64,000 nucleotides of DNA, taken from positions 1 through 64,000 of the forward strand of contig NZ_BMVG01000022.1 in assembly GCF_014650595.1 (NCBI RefSeq), given 5' to 3'. The notes beneath the pieces are model-generated. The model saw only the letters and a list, made by a program, of their open reading frames with translations, had not been told where the DNA came from and made no database searches. This DNA is from Streptomyces alanosinicus. Lineage in GTDB: Bacteria; Actinomycetota; Actinomycetes; Streptomycetales; Streptomycetaceae. The position numbers and the translations under genes were made by a program. Shown here one piece after another: positions 16,710-24,809 of the stretch. The stretch's first letter is position 1, and every line of letters begins with the position of its first letter.

Positions 16710-18418
16710 GGAAGCTGAGAAGCCACCAGTGGTACGGGACCGACGGGCTGCGGTCGTTCAGCCACCGGGCCCGGACCCGGCAGCTGGGGTATCTGCCCGA
16801 GGAACACCTGGGCAAGCCCGTGATCGCCGTGCTCAACACCTGGTCCGACATCAACCCGTGCCATGTGCATCTGCGGGATCGCGCACAGGCGGTGAAGCGG
16901 GGGGTGTGGCAGGCCGGCGGCTTCCCCCTGGAATTCCCGGTCTCCACCCTCAGTGAGACCTTCCAGAAGCCGACCCCGATGCTCTACCGGAACCTGCTGG
17001 CGATGGAGACCGAGGAACTGCTGCGGTCCTATCCGGTGGACGGCGCCGTGCTGATGGGCGGGTGCGACAAGTCGACCCCGGCGCTGCTGATGGGCGCCGC
17101 CTCCGTCGACCTGCCCGCAGTGTTCGTGCCCGCCGGGCCCATGCTGCCGGGCCACTGGCGCGGCGAGGTCCTCGGCTCCGGCACCGACATGTGGAAGTAC
17201 TGGGACGACAAGCGCGCGGGACTCATCGGTGACTGCGAGATGGCCGAGCTGGAGAGCGGCCTGGCCCGCTCGCCCGGCCACTGCATGACCATGGGGACGG
17301 CGTCCACGCTGACCGCCGCCGCCGAGGCCCTCGGGGTGACCGTGCCGGGCGCGTCGAGCATTCCGGCCGTCGACTCCGGGCACGACCGGATGGCCGCCAA
17401 GGCCGGGATGACGGCCGTGGAGCTGGTGCGCGAGGACCGGCGGCTGTCGCGGATCCTCACCCGTGCGGCCTTCGAGGACGCCGCAACCACCGTTCTCGGC
17501 CTCGGCGGTTCCACCAACGCCGTGATCCATCTGATCGCCATGGCCGGCCGGGCCGGTGTGAAGCTCACCCTGGACGACTTCGACCGCATCGCCCGGACCG
17601 TGCCCGTCCTCGCCGACGTCCGCCCCGGCGGGCAGCGGTATCTGATGGAGGACTTCCACTTCGCGGGCGGCCTGCCCGGCTTCCTGTCCCGGATCACCGA
17701 TCTGCTCCATCTGGACCGGCCGACGGTGTCGTACGACACCCTGCGCGAGCAGCTGGAGGGCGCGCGGGTGCACGACGACGACGTCATCCGCCCCCGTGAC
17801 AACCCGGTCGCGGGCGAGGGCGGGGTCGCGGTGCTGCGCGGCAACCTCTGCCCGGACGGCGCGGTCATCAAGCACATCGCCGCCGAGCCCCGCCTGCTCC
17901 GGCACACCGGGCCGGCCGTCGTCTTCGACGACTACCGGACCATGCGGCGCACCATCAACGACCCGGCGCTCGGCATCACCGCCGACACCGTGCTGGTGCT
18001 GCGGGGCGCCGGCCCCAAGGGCGGCCCCGGCATGCCCGAGTACGGCATGCTCCCCATTCCGGACCATCTGCTGAGGCAGGGCGTGCGGGACATGGTCCGG
18101 ATCTCCGACGCCCGGATGAGCGGCACGAGCTACGGCGCCTGTGTGCTGCACGTGGCCCCGGAGTCGTACATCGGCGGCCCGCTGGCGCTCGTACGCACCG
18201 GGGAGCTGATCACCCTGGACGTCGCGGCGCGCAGCCTCCATCTCCACGTGGACGACGCGGAGTTGGCGCGGCGCAGGGTCGCGTGGACACCTCCGCCCGC
18301 CCGGTACGAGCGCGGCTACGGAGTCCTCTTCAACGGGCAGATCACCCAGGCCGACACCGGCTGCGACTTCGAGTTCCTGGCCCGGCCGGGCCAGGTGCCG
18401 GACCCGTACGCGGGCTGA
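16706..18418 (+). CDS. IlvD/Edd-family aldonate (pentonate) dehydratase
   Basis: The 570-residue iron-sulfur dehydratase shows cysteines C52 (NPC), C120 (GGCDKS) and C193 (GHCMTMGTAS) as [2Fe-2S] ligands. Their spacing of 68 and 73 residues equals that of characterised L-arabinonate dehydratase (C59, C127, C200, from memory). The substrate-binding DARMSGTSYG block is present near the C-terminus. The family dehydrates aldonates to 2-keto-3-deoxy acids. Coupling to a DapA-family enzyme and sugar permeases argues for pentonate breakdown rather than branched-chain amino acid synthesis. Confidence 0.9.
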   Translation: MRKLRSHQWYGTDGLRSFSHRARTRQLGYLPEEHLGKPVIAVLNTWSDINPCHVHLRDRAQAVKRGVWQAGGFPLEFPVSTLSETFQKPTPMLYRNLLAMETEELLRSYPVDGAVLMGGCDKSTPALLMGAASVDLPAVFVPAGPMLPGHWRGEVLGSGTDMWKYWDDKRAGLIGDCEMAELESGLARSPGHCMTMGTASTLTAAAEALGVTVPGASSIPAVDSGHDRMAAKAGMTAVELVREDRRLSRILTRAAFEDAATTVLGLGGSTNAVIHLIAMAGRAGVKLTLDDFDRIARTVPVLADVRPGGQRYLMEDFHFAGGLPGFLSRITDLLHLDRPTVSYDTLREQLEGARVHDDDVIRPRDNPVAGEGGVAVLRGNLCPDGAVIKHIAAEPRLLRHTGPAVVFDDYRTMRRTINDPALGITADTVLVLRGAGPKGGPGMPEYGMLPIPDHLLRQGVRDMVRISDARMSGTSYGACVLHVAPESYIGGPLALVRTGELITLDVAARSLHLHVDDAELARRRVAWTPPPARYERGYGVLFNGQITQADTGCDFEFLARPGQVPDPYAG

Positions 18419-18499
18419 CACCCGCCCTCGACCGCGGCCCTGCACGGTCGACATCTCGAACATCGGTCGGAAATCGCTTACTGCGAACGGAGAACAGTC

Positions 18500-19435
18500 A
18501 TGGCCCAAGCCGCAGCCGTGGCGAAACCCCCCGCGCCACCCCGGCGGCGCCGTGCCCCAGCGACCCCGCGCAGGCTGCCGTACCTGCTGATCGCGCCGGC
18601 GGCCCTGCTGATGCTGGGCTTCATCGCCTACCCGGTGCTCAGCGTCTTCTACTACAGCCTGCAGAACCACAACCCGACCAAGCCGTGGCGGAACGGCTTC
18701 GCGGGCCTCGGCAACTTCACCCAGGCCTTCGCCCACGACCCCCAGTTCTGGGACACGCTGACCTTCAGCGCCAAGTGGGTCGTGGTGGAAGTCGGCCTGC
18801 AGCTGCTGTTCGGGCTCGCGCTCGCGCTGATCGTCAACCAGACCTTCGTGGGTCGGGCCCTGGGCCGGGCCCTGGTCTTCTCCCCGTGGGCCGTCTCCGG
18901 CGTGCTGACCTCCGCGATCTGGGTGCTCCTCTACAACTCCCAGACGGGCACCACCCGTTACCTCGCCGACGCGGGGCTGGGCTCCTACGGCACCAGCTGG
19001 CTGTCGGACACCTCGACCGTCGTCCCTGCGGCGGTCGTGGCCGACCTGTGGCGGGGCGTGCCCTTCTTCGCGATCCTCATCCTCGCCGACCTGCAGTCCG
19101 TGCCGAAGGACCTGTACGAGGCCGCCGAGGCGGACGGCGCCGGGCGGCTGAAGCAGTTCTGGCACATCACGCTGCCCCATCTGAAGGACGCCATCGTGCT
19201 GTCCACCCTGCTGCGGGCGGTGTGGGAGTTCGACAACGTCGACCTGCTCTACACCCTGACGGGCGGCGGCCCGGCGGGGGAGACCACGACGCTGATCCTC
19301 TACACCGCCGACACCAGTGTCGACGCCCACAACTTCGGCTACGCCTCCGCCCTGACCACGGTGGCGTTCGTGATCCTGCTCTTCTGCTCGATCGTCTGTC
19401 TGCGGCTGAGCAAGTTCGGAGGTGAGGCCAAGTGA
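18500..19435 (+). CDS. Carbohydrate ABC transporter permease (MalF type)
   Basis: The 311-residue protein begins with a basic Pro/Ala-rich tail and then about six helices (LPYLLIAPAALLMLGFIAYP first). The EAA loop EAAEADGAGRLKQFWHITLP identifies a CUT1 permease. A GGAGAA site lies 6-7 nt before the ATG. It follows the aldonate dehydratase by 81 bp on the same strand and overlaps the next permease as GTGA. Neither a binding protein nor an ATPase gene accompanies it. Confidence 0.92.
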   Translation: MAQAAAVAKPPAPPRRRRAPATPRRLPYLLIAPAALLMLGFIAYPVLSVFYYSLQNHNPTKPWRNGFAGLGNFTQAFAHDPQFWDTLTFSAKWVVVEVGLQLLFGLALALIVNQTFVGRALGRALVFSPWAVSGVLTSAIWVLLYNSQTGTTRYLADAGLGSYGTSWLSDTSTVVPAAVVADLWRGVPFFAILILADLQSVPKDLYEAAEADGAGRLKQFWHITLPHLKDAIVLSTLLRAVWEFDNVDLLYTLTGGGPAGETTTLILYTADTSVDAHNFGYASALTTVAFVILLFCSIVCLRLSKFGGEAK

Positions 19436-19971
19436 TCACCGAGATCGCTCCCGCGCCCGAGCACACGGTGCCCGAGCCCGCCCGGACCCGCGGCAAGCGC
19501 CGCGCCTGGGACGAGGTGCCGCGCTGGCAGATCTATGTCCCCTTGTCGGTCTATCTCCTGTTCACCCTGATCCCCTTCTGCTGGATCCTGCTCTTCGCCC
19601 TGCGTCCGGCCGGCTCGACCTCCCTCGTGCCCTGGCCGATGACCTTCGAGCACTTCCAGAAGGTGTGGACCGAGCGCGGCTTCGGCACCTACTTCACCAA
19701 CAGCGTCTACGTCGGTCTCGCCACCCTGGTGCTGACCACGGTCGTCACGCTCGCCGGCGGCTACGCGCTCGCCCGCTTCGACTTCCGCCTCAAGCGCGGC
19801 TTCCTGCCGGCCCTGCTGTGCTCGCAGTTCGTGCCGGGCGCGCTGCTGCTGGTCCCGCTGTTCCGGATCTTCGCCGAGCTGCGGATGATCAACTCGCTGG
19901 GCAGCGTGATCATCGCCGAGACCGTCTTCCAGCTCCCGCTAAGCACGACGATCGGCGCGACGATGAACTGA
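19432..19971 (+). pseudogene. Truncated MalG-type permease
   Basis: This frame encodes 179 residues that align in pattern with the first two-thirds of a MalG permease: helices near 30-52, 90-112 and 125-145, then FQLPLSTTIGATMN and a stop. Family members are about 275-300 residues. This copy lacks the EAA loop that contacts the ATPase and the last two helices. The following 117 bp do not continue the family in any frame. The partner permease is intact, so the importer is probably dead. A deletion fusing this point to the phosphatase gene upstream region is the simplest explanation. Confidence 0.8.
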
Positions 19972-20087
19972 CCGTCGGCAGCGAAAATCATATCGATCGG
20001 ATAACAGCACTCGCAGGCACCGGTGTTATGCGCGTAGACAGTCTCTGACCTGGTACATCACTCTCATTCACCAGATCCGGAGAATCC

Positions 20088-20885
20088 ATGCGGAAGTCCC
20101 ACAGAGTCGCCGCCACCGGTGCCGCCTGTGCTCTCGCCGGTCTCGCGCTCTTCGGCGCGGGCTCGGCCACCGCCGGGCAGTCGACGGCGAACTCCACCCA
20201 CGAGCCCTACAACATGGGGCAGTTGGTGAAGGACATCGACACCTACTACGGCACGACCGCCGACAGCAACGGCGTCTACCAGGCGTCCCCGGACAGCCCG
20301 TACGCCAAGGACCTGGCGCAGCTGGACGCGGACGCCAAGCGCTATATCGACAAGGCGGCCCGCAAGGCGCACCGCCACGGCGAGAAGCCGGCCGTCGTCT
20401 TCGACATCGACGACACGCTGCTGCTCAGCCTCGACTACGAGAAGCGCTACAACTACACGTTCAACCCCACCACGTGGAACGACTACGTGAACCGCGCCGA
20501 CCGCCCGGCCGTCTTCGGCAGCCCCGAGCTGGTGCAGTACGCCGCGTCCAAGGGTGTCGAGGTCTTCTACAACTCCGGCCTGTCGGAGGCGCAGCGCGCC
20601 GCCGCCGTCGCCAACCTGAAGAAGGTCGGCGCCGATGTGAACCTCGACGCCGACCACATGTTCCTCAAGGACAAGGCCAACCCGCCGGCCTACCTGGGCG
20701 ACTGCGCCACCCCGGGCGCCTGGAACTGCACGACCGTGCAGTACAAGTCCGGCACCCGCCGGCACATCGAGGACGACCTCGGCTACGAGATCATCGCCAA
20801 CTTCGGCGACCAGTACTCGGACCTCGACGGCGGCCAGGCGGACCGTACGTACAAGATCCCGAACCCGACGTACTTCGTCTCCTGA
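20088..20885 (+). CDS. Secreted HAD-family class B-like acid phosphatase
   Basis: The 265-residue precursor has a Sec signal peptide (residues 1-29, hydrophobic core GAACALAGLALFGAG with AxA-type cleavage after SATAG). The HAD motif I is VFDIDDTLL, with nucleophile D106 and acid D108. It belongs to subfamily IIIB acid phosphatases, which release phosphate from nucleotides and other monoesters outside the cell. A GGAGAA site precedes the ATG. The cysteines near GDCATPGAWNC may form a disulfide. It stands alone, convergent with the gene at 21029. Confidence 0.9.
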   Translation: MRKSHRVAATGAACALAGLALFGAGSATAGQSTANSTHEPYNMGQLVKDIDTYYGTTADSNGVYQASPDSPYAKDLAQLDADAKRYIDKAARKAHRHGEKPAVVFDIDDTLLLSLDYEKRYNYTFNPTTWNDYVNRADRPAVFGSPELVQYAASKGVEVFYNSGLSEAQRAAAVANLKKVGADVNLDADHMFLKDKANPPAYLGDCATPGAWNCTTVQYKSGTRRHIEDDLGYEIIANFGDQYSDLDGGQADRTYKIPNPTYFVS

Positions 20886-20893
20886 CGCCCCCG

Positions 20894-20918
20894 CCGCTCA
20901 GCCGTACGCCCTGAGCGG
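20894..20918. terminator. Hairpin after the acid phosphatase
   Basis: Perfect 8-bp stem CCGCTCAG (20894-20901) with CTGAGCGG (20911-20918), starting 9 bp after the stop codon. It separates two convergent genes and has no T-run. Confidence 0.55.
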
Positions 20919-21028
20919 GCCGGCGTACCCGGCCCCCGTCACCGGCAGCACCGTGCCGTGGCGGGGGCTCGCCGGCCGTGCGAGGCAGAGCCTCGGACCG
21001 GTCGCGACCAGACTGTGAGCCGCCCTCG

Positions 21029-21847
21029 TCACTTGGTGCGAGCTGCGAAGTCGCCGCTCACCGTGCGCTGTCGGCCGTCCGCCGTCGCCTTGATCGTGTA
21101 GCGGTCGCCGGTGGCGTCCCGGCCGCCGCGCTGATGGTTGTACTGCCCGGCGAACACCCACTCGCCCTTGGGGACGGTACGGCCCTCCTTGAGTATCCAG
21201 GTGTAGACCAGGAAGCCGTCCTTCTCACCGACCGTGAGGTCGAAGTCCTGCTCCGGCAGTGAGCGCCAGGCGCCGGTCGAGCTGACGGCGCCGGTCTGCG
21301 CGACCTTCAACTGGACGGTGAGGGAGGAGAGTTGTGCGCCGGTCTTCAGGGTGAGGTCGCTCTGTGCCCAGAAGTCGTTGCTGTGCGGGTCGACCGAGCC
21401 GTCCGACCACAGCGGGCCGTCCTGCTCCCGGGCGGGCGCCGCCGCGGTCGGCTTCGTGGCGGGGGAGCCGTTGTCCGCGCCGGGGGAGGACCGCGGTGCC
21501 CTGCTCGGCGGCGGATCCGCCGACGGCGCGGGCGTGTGGCTCGGCGTGTCCCGTGACGGCGTGGGCGTCGGGGAGACCGCCACCGTCTGCCGCGCCGGCG
21601 GCTGCTCCTTCACCCCGGACGCCACCGCGTACCCGCCGACCGCGAGCACCCCGGCGACCGCCGCGGTGGCACCGGCCACCCGCACCCAGCCCAGGACCGG
21701 CCGGTGTGCGGCCCGGCGCGCGGGGCCGGGCCGCCCGGCCATGCCGCGCTCCACGCGGGCCAGGATGCGCGCGCGGTCGGGTTCATGGGCCTCGGCCGCC
21801 TCGTGCAGCCGGGCGCGCAGCTCGTCGTGCACGTCCTGCCGCCTCAT
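21029..21847 (-). CDS. Single-pass membrane protein, partner of the ECF sigma factor
   Basis: The 272-residue protein has a charged cytoplasmic N-terminus (about 50 residues), one transmembrane helix near 51-78, a Pro/Thr/Ser-rich linker (about 85-145) and an extracytoplasmic beta-rich domain. The layout is that of a sigma-factor-linked sensor or anti-sigma-like protein, although no zinc-binding anti-sigma motif (HxxxCxxC) is seen. Its ATG overlaps the sigma gene stop (ATGA). It may sense cell-envelope conditions. The function is inferred from position. Confidence 0.8.
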   Translation of the reverse strand: MRRQDVHDELRARLHEAAEAHEPDRARILARVERGMAGRPGPARRAAHRPVLGWVRVAGATAAVAGVLAVGGYAVASGVKEQPPARQTVAVSPTPTPSRDTPSHTPAPSADPPPSRAPRSSPGADNGSPATKPTAAAPAREQDGPLWSDGSVDPHSNDFWAQSDLTLKTGAQLSSLTVQLKVAQTGAVSSTGAWRSLPEQDFDLTVGEKDGFLVYTWILKEGRTVPKGEWVFAGQYNHQRGGRDATGDRYTIKATADGRQRTVSGDFAARTK

Positions 21848-22413
21848 CGGTTCCTTCCTCCGCTCTCGTCGCCCCGGCCCGCCATGGCCGCGTGCATCCG
21901 CCGCACGTCGCCCGCGGGGCCGAGCTGCCGTTGCAGTTCGGCCATGGCCTTGGACGTCTGGCTCTTCACCGTACCCACCGACACCCCGAGGGCGAGCGCG
22001 GTGTCCTTCTCCGAGAGGTCGAACGCGTGCCGGAGCACCACACACGCCCGTTTACGGAACGGCAGCCTGCGCAGCGCCTCCTGGACGTCCACCACCCCGG
22101 CCACGTCCGGGTTCTCGGTCCGCTCCTCGCGGTGCGACCAGAACAGGGCGATCCGCCGGCGCTCGCGCACCGCGCCGCGGATCCGGGTGCGGGCCAGATT
22201 GGCGACCACGCCCCGCGCGTACGCCACCGGATGGTCGGCCGCGCGCACCCGGTCCCAGCGGCGCCACAGGGCCAGCAGCGCATCCGCCGCCAGATCGTCG
22301 GCTGCGTCCGCCTCACCGGTCAACAGATGGGCCAGCCGGGCGAGTTCGGCGTAGTGGCGTTCGAAGAAGGCATGGAATTCCACGGAGGCGGCGTCGTCGA
22401 CGACTGTGCCCAC
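21844..22413 (-). CDS. ECF sigma factor, SigE/SigE70-type
   Basis: The 189-residue sigma-70 family protein has region 2 at about residues 12-80 (FFERHYAELARLAHLLTGE and AVAYARG-like segment HPVAYARGVVANLARTRIR). Region 4 is at about 110-165 (LSEKDTALALGVSVGTVKSQ). It lacks regions 1 and 3, as ECF factors do. It is cotranscribed with the membrane protein downstream through a four-base overlap. It likely directs RNA polymerase to a small regulon, commonly including its own promoter. Confidence 0.93.
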   Translation of the reverse strand: MGTVVDDAASVEFHAFFERHYAELARLAHLLTGEADAADDLAADALLALWRRWDRVRAADHPVAYARGVVANLARTRIRGAVRERRRIALFWSHREERTENPDVAGVVDVQEALRRLPFRKRACVVLRHAFDLSEKDTALALGVSVGTVKSQTSKAMAELQRQLGPAGDVRRMHAAMAGRGDESGGRNR

Positions 22414-22453
22414 GGGTGACCTCTTCTCGATGAGGCAGTTGTGGTGGTGCGGT

Positions 22454-22496
22454 TGTCATGTGAATGACATGCGGGCATCCGGAGGAGTGCCGGATG
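22454..22496. promoter_or_regulatory. Two adjacent inverted repeats upstream of the sigma-factor gene
   Basis: TGTCAT (22454-22459) pairs with ATGACA (22464-22469), and CATCCGG (22476-22482) with CCGGATG (22490-22496). Both lie 40-85 bp before the sigma start codon, in the 227-bp gap after the penicillin-binding protein gene. They may be operators or a leader structure. I see no firm promoter boxes. Confidence 0.45.
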
Positions 22497-22603
22497 GAGA
22501 TCGGAGCGTAGCAGTGATGGTTTTGTGTCCGTCGTACGGGGGGCCGGACAGCGTATGGCGGAGCGAACCGGATTCCGGCGCCGTCGGGCGAAGTGAGGCG
22601 GCC

Positions 22604-22649
22604 GCCCCTCATCTCAGCGGCCCCTCACTTCAGTCGCCCCTTACTTCAG
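22604..22649. repeat. Triplicated 16-bp unit spanning the PBP stop codon
   Basis: Read on the minus strand, CTGAAGTAAGGGGC, CTGAAGTGAGGGGC and CTGAGATGAGGGGC follow one another with a 16-bp period (plus-strand 22636-22649, 22620-22633, 22604-22617). The first copy holds the gene's last two codons and its TAA stop. Confidence 0.9.
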
Positions 22650-24095
22650 CGCCGCCTGCATCATCGCCTTGGCCACCGGGGCCGCCAGACCGTTGCCGCT
22701 GACCTCCGAGCGTGCCGCGTCCGACTGCTCGACCATCACCGCGACGGCCACCTCCTTGCCGCCGCTGTCGGACTTGGCGAAGGACGTGAACCAGGCGTAC
22801 GGCGTCTTGCTGTTGTTCTCGCCGTGCTGGGCGGTGCCGGTCTTGCCGCCGACGGTGGCCCCGTCGATCAGCGCGTTCGTGCCCGTGCCGTCCTTGACCA
22901 CCGTCTCCATCGCCGACTGCAGCTGCTCGGCGGTCGAGGAGCTGACGATCTCCGTGCTGTCCGCGCTGTCGTCGTCGTTCTGCAGGACATCGCCGTCACT
23001 GTCGGTGATCTGCGACACCATATGCGGCGAGACCAGCTTGCCGCCGTTGGCGATGGCGGCGGACACCATGGCCATCTGCAGCGGGGTCGCGGTCACATCG
23101 AACTGGCCGATGCCGGACAGCGCGGTCTGCGCCTTGTCCATGCCGGAGGGGTACACGCTGGCGTAGGCCCGCACCGGCACGTCCTGCTTGTCGTCGTTGA
23201 AGCCGAACTTCTCGGCCATCGCCTTCACCTTGTCCTGGCCGAGCTGGACGGCCATGTGACCGAAGACGTTGTTGCAGGAGTACCGCAGGGCCGTGCGGAT
23301 CGAGGCGTCCTTGCACGGCGCCGACTTGTTCTCGTTCGCCAGCGGGCGCGTCGTGCCCGGCATGATGTACGGGTCGGGGCTGTCGGTCCGGACGTCCACG
23401 TTCTTGTACAGCCCGTCCTCCAGCGCGGCCGCCGCCACGACCAGCTTGAACGTCGAGCCGGGCGGCAGCGGCTGGCGCAGCGCGCGGTTGGTGAGCGGCT
23501 TGTCCTTGTCGGCGGTGAGCTGCTTCCAGGCGATCCCTGCCGTGTTGGCGGCCGTGAGCGTGCCGGGGTCGAACGACGGCGTCGACACCACTGCGAGGAT
23601 CCTGCCGGTCTTCGGGTCGATCGCGACGGCCGCGCCCTTCTTGTCGCCGAGCGCGCGGTACCCGGCCTTCTGCACGTCCGGGTCGATCGTGGTGAGCACG
23701 TTGCCCGGAGCGGCGCGCTTGCCGGTGAGCGTGTCCATCACGGCCTTCAGCCGGTTGTCCGTGCCGTTCAGCACGTTCTGGTAGATGCCCTCCAGCTGGG
23801 TGGGGGCATAGGCCTGCGAGGCATAGCCCGTCACCGCCGCGTAGAGCTTGCCGTCCGTGTACGTCCGCTTGTACGCGAGGTCGCTCCCCTTCGTCCTGGC
23901 GGAGCCGGTGATGGCGCTACCGGCCACGATGATGTTGCCGAGCGGCTGCGAGTAGGTCTGTATCGCGTTCCGCCGGTTGTCGTTGTCGTCCGCGAGGGCC
24001 TTGCCGTCGTAGAACTGCACCCATGTCGCCCTGACCAGCAGAGCCAGCACGAGCAGCAGCGCGAAGACGGACGCCCGCCTGATCGTCTTGTTCAT
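22641..24095 (-). CDS. Penicillin-binding protein transpeptidase (PbpA-like)
   Basis: The 484-residue class B-type PBP has an N-terminal membrane anchor (residues 11-21 core). Its transpeptidase motifs are S214-T-F-K217, S272-C-N274 and K417-T-G-T420. It cross-links peptidoglycan at the outer face of the membrane. The size and short N-terminal module resemble actinobacterial PbpA. That gene usually sits beside an ftsW/rodA gene, which is absent here. It lies 54 bp downstream of the response regulator on the same strand, so co-expression with the two-component system is possible. Confidence 0.93.
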   Translation of the reverse strand: MNKTIRRASVFALLLVLALLVRATWVQFYDGKALADDNDNRRNAIQTYSQPLGNIIVAGSAITGSARTKGSDLAYKRTYTDGKLYAAVTGYASQAYAPTQLEGIYQNVLNGTDNRLKAVMDTLTGKRAAPGNVLTTIDPDVQKAGYRALGDKKGAAVAIDPKTGRILAVVSTPSFDPGTLTAANTAGIAWKQLTADKDKPLTNRALRQPLPPGSTFKLVVAAAALEDGLYKNVDVRTDSPDPYIMPGTTRPLANENKSAPCKDASIRTALRYSCNNVFGHMAVQLGQDKVKAMAEKFGFNDDKQDVPVRAYASVYPSGMDKAQTALSGIGQFDVTATPLQMAMVSAAIANGGKLVSPHMVSQITDSDGDVLQNDDDSADSTEIVSSSTAEQLQSAMETVVKDGTGTNALIDGATVGGKTGTAQHGENNSKTPYAWFTSFAKSDSGGKEVAVAVMVEQSDAARSEVSGNGLAAPVAKAMMQAALK

Positions 24096-24149
24096 CCCGC
24101 TTCGAAGACGTTCGGGACGGGGCTGATCGTTCCCGTACGCCCCGATTTC

Positions 24150-24809
24150 TCATCCCGCGCTCAGGAAACCGGCCTCGTACGCGGCGATCACCGCCTGGGT
24201 GCGGTCCCGGGCGCCGGTCTTCGCGAGGACGGCCGCCACATGCGACTTCACGGTCGCGGGACCCACCTCCAGCCGGCGGGCGATCTCGGCGTTGGTCAGG
24301 CCCCCGGCCATGTGCCGCAGCACATCGCGCTCGCGTCCCGTGAGCTTGCTCACCCAGGGCGCGGACGGGGCGCTGCGGCGCGCGTACTGGTCGGCGAGGG
24401 CCCGTACGGCCGCCGGGAACAGCAGGCTGTCGGTCTGCGCGACCAGCCGTACCGCCTGCACCAGGGTGTCGGCGTCGGACCGCTTCAGCAGGAAGCCGGC
24501 GGCGCCGGCGCGCAGGGCGTCGTACACATAGGAGTCGTTCTCGAAGGTGGTCACGACGACGATCCGTGGTGGCGGCTCCAGGGTGGCGACGATCTGTTCG
24601 GTGGCCCGCATGCCGTCGATCTCCGGCATGCGCACGTCCATGAGCACGACGTCGGGGCGCAGTTCCCGGACCACCGACACGGCCTCGGCGCCGGTGGTCG
24701 CCTCGCCCACCACCGCGAGGCCCGGTTCGGCGGAGAGGATGGCGCGCAGGGCGGTGCGGACCATGCGCTCGTCGTCGGCGAGGACGATCCGGACGGCGGG
24801 CCGGGTCAT
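24150..24809 (-). CDS. NarL/LuxR-family response regulator
   Basis: The 219-residue protein has a receiver domain with phospho-acceptor D58 (VVLMDVRMPEIDG) and acidic pocket D12/D13. The C-terminal LuxR helix-turn-helix lies near 152-205 (LTGRERDVLRHMAGGLTNAE). Its ATG overlaps the kinase stop (ATGA), defining the cognate pair. It would act as a DNA-binding activator. The neighbouring membrane-protein and PBP genes are candidate targets, unproven. Confidence 0.94.
   Translation of the reverse strand: MTRPAVRIVLADDERMVRTALRAILSAEPGLAVVGEATTGAEAVSVVRELRPDVVLMDVRMPEIDGMRATEQIVATLEPPPRIVVVTTFENDSYVYDALRAGAAGFLLKRSDADTLVQAVRLVAQTDSLLFPAAVRALADQYARRSAPSAPWVSKLTGRERDVLRHMAGGLTNAEIARRLEVGPATVKSHVAAVLAKTGARDRTQAVIAAYEAGFLSAG

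Noticed and set aside
16406..19330. Long minus-strand frame opposite the aldonate dehydratase and permease
   Set aside because: The plus-strand genes have clear catalytic motifs; this frame is an antisense shadow.
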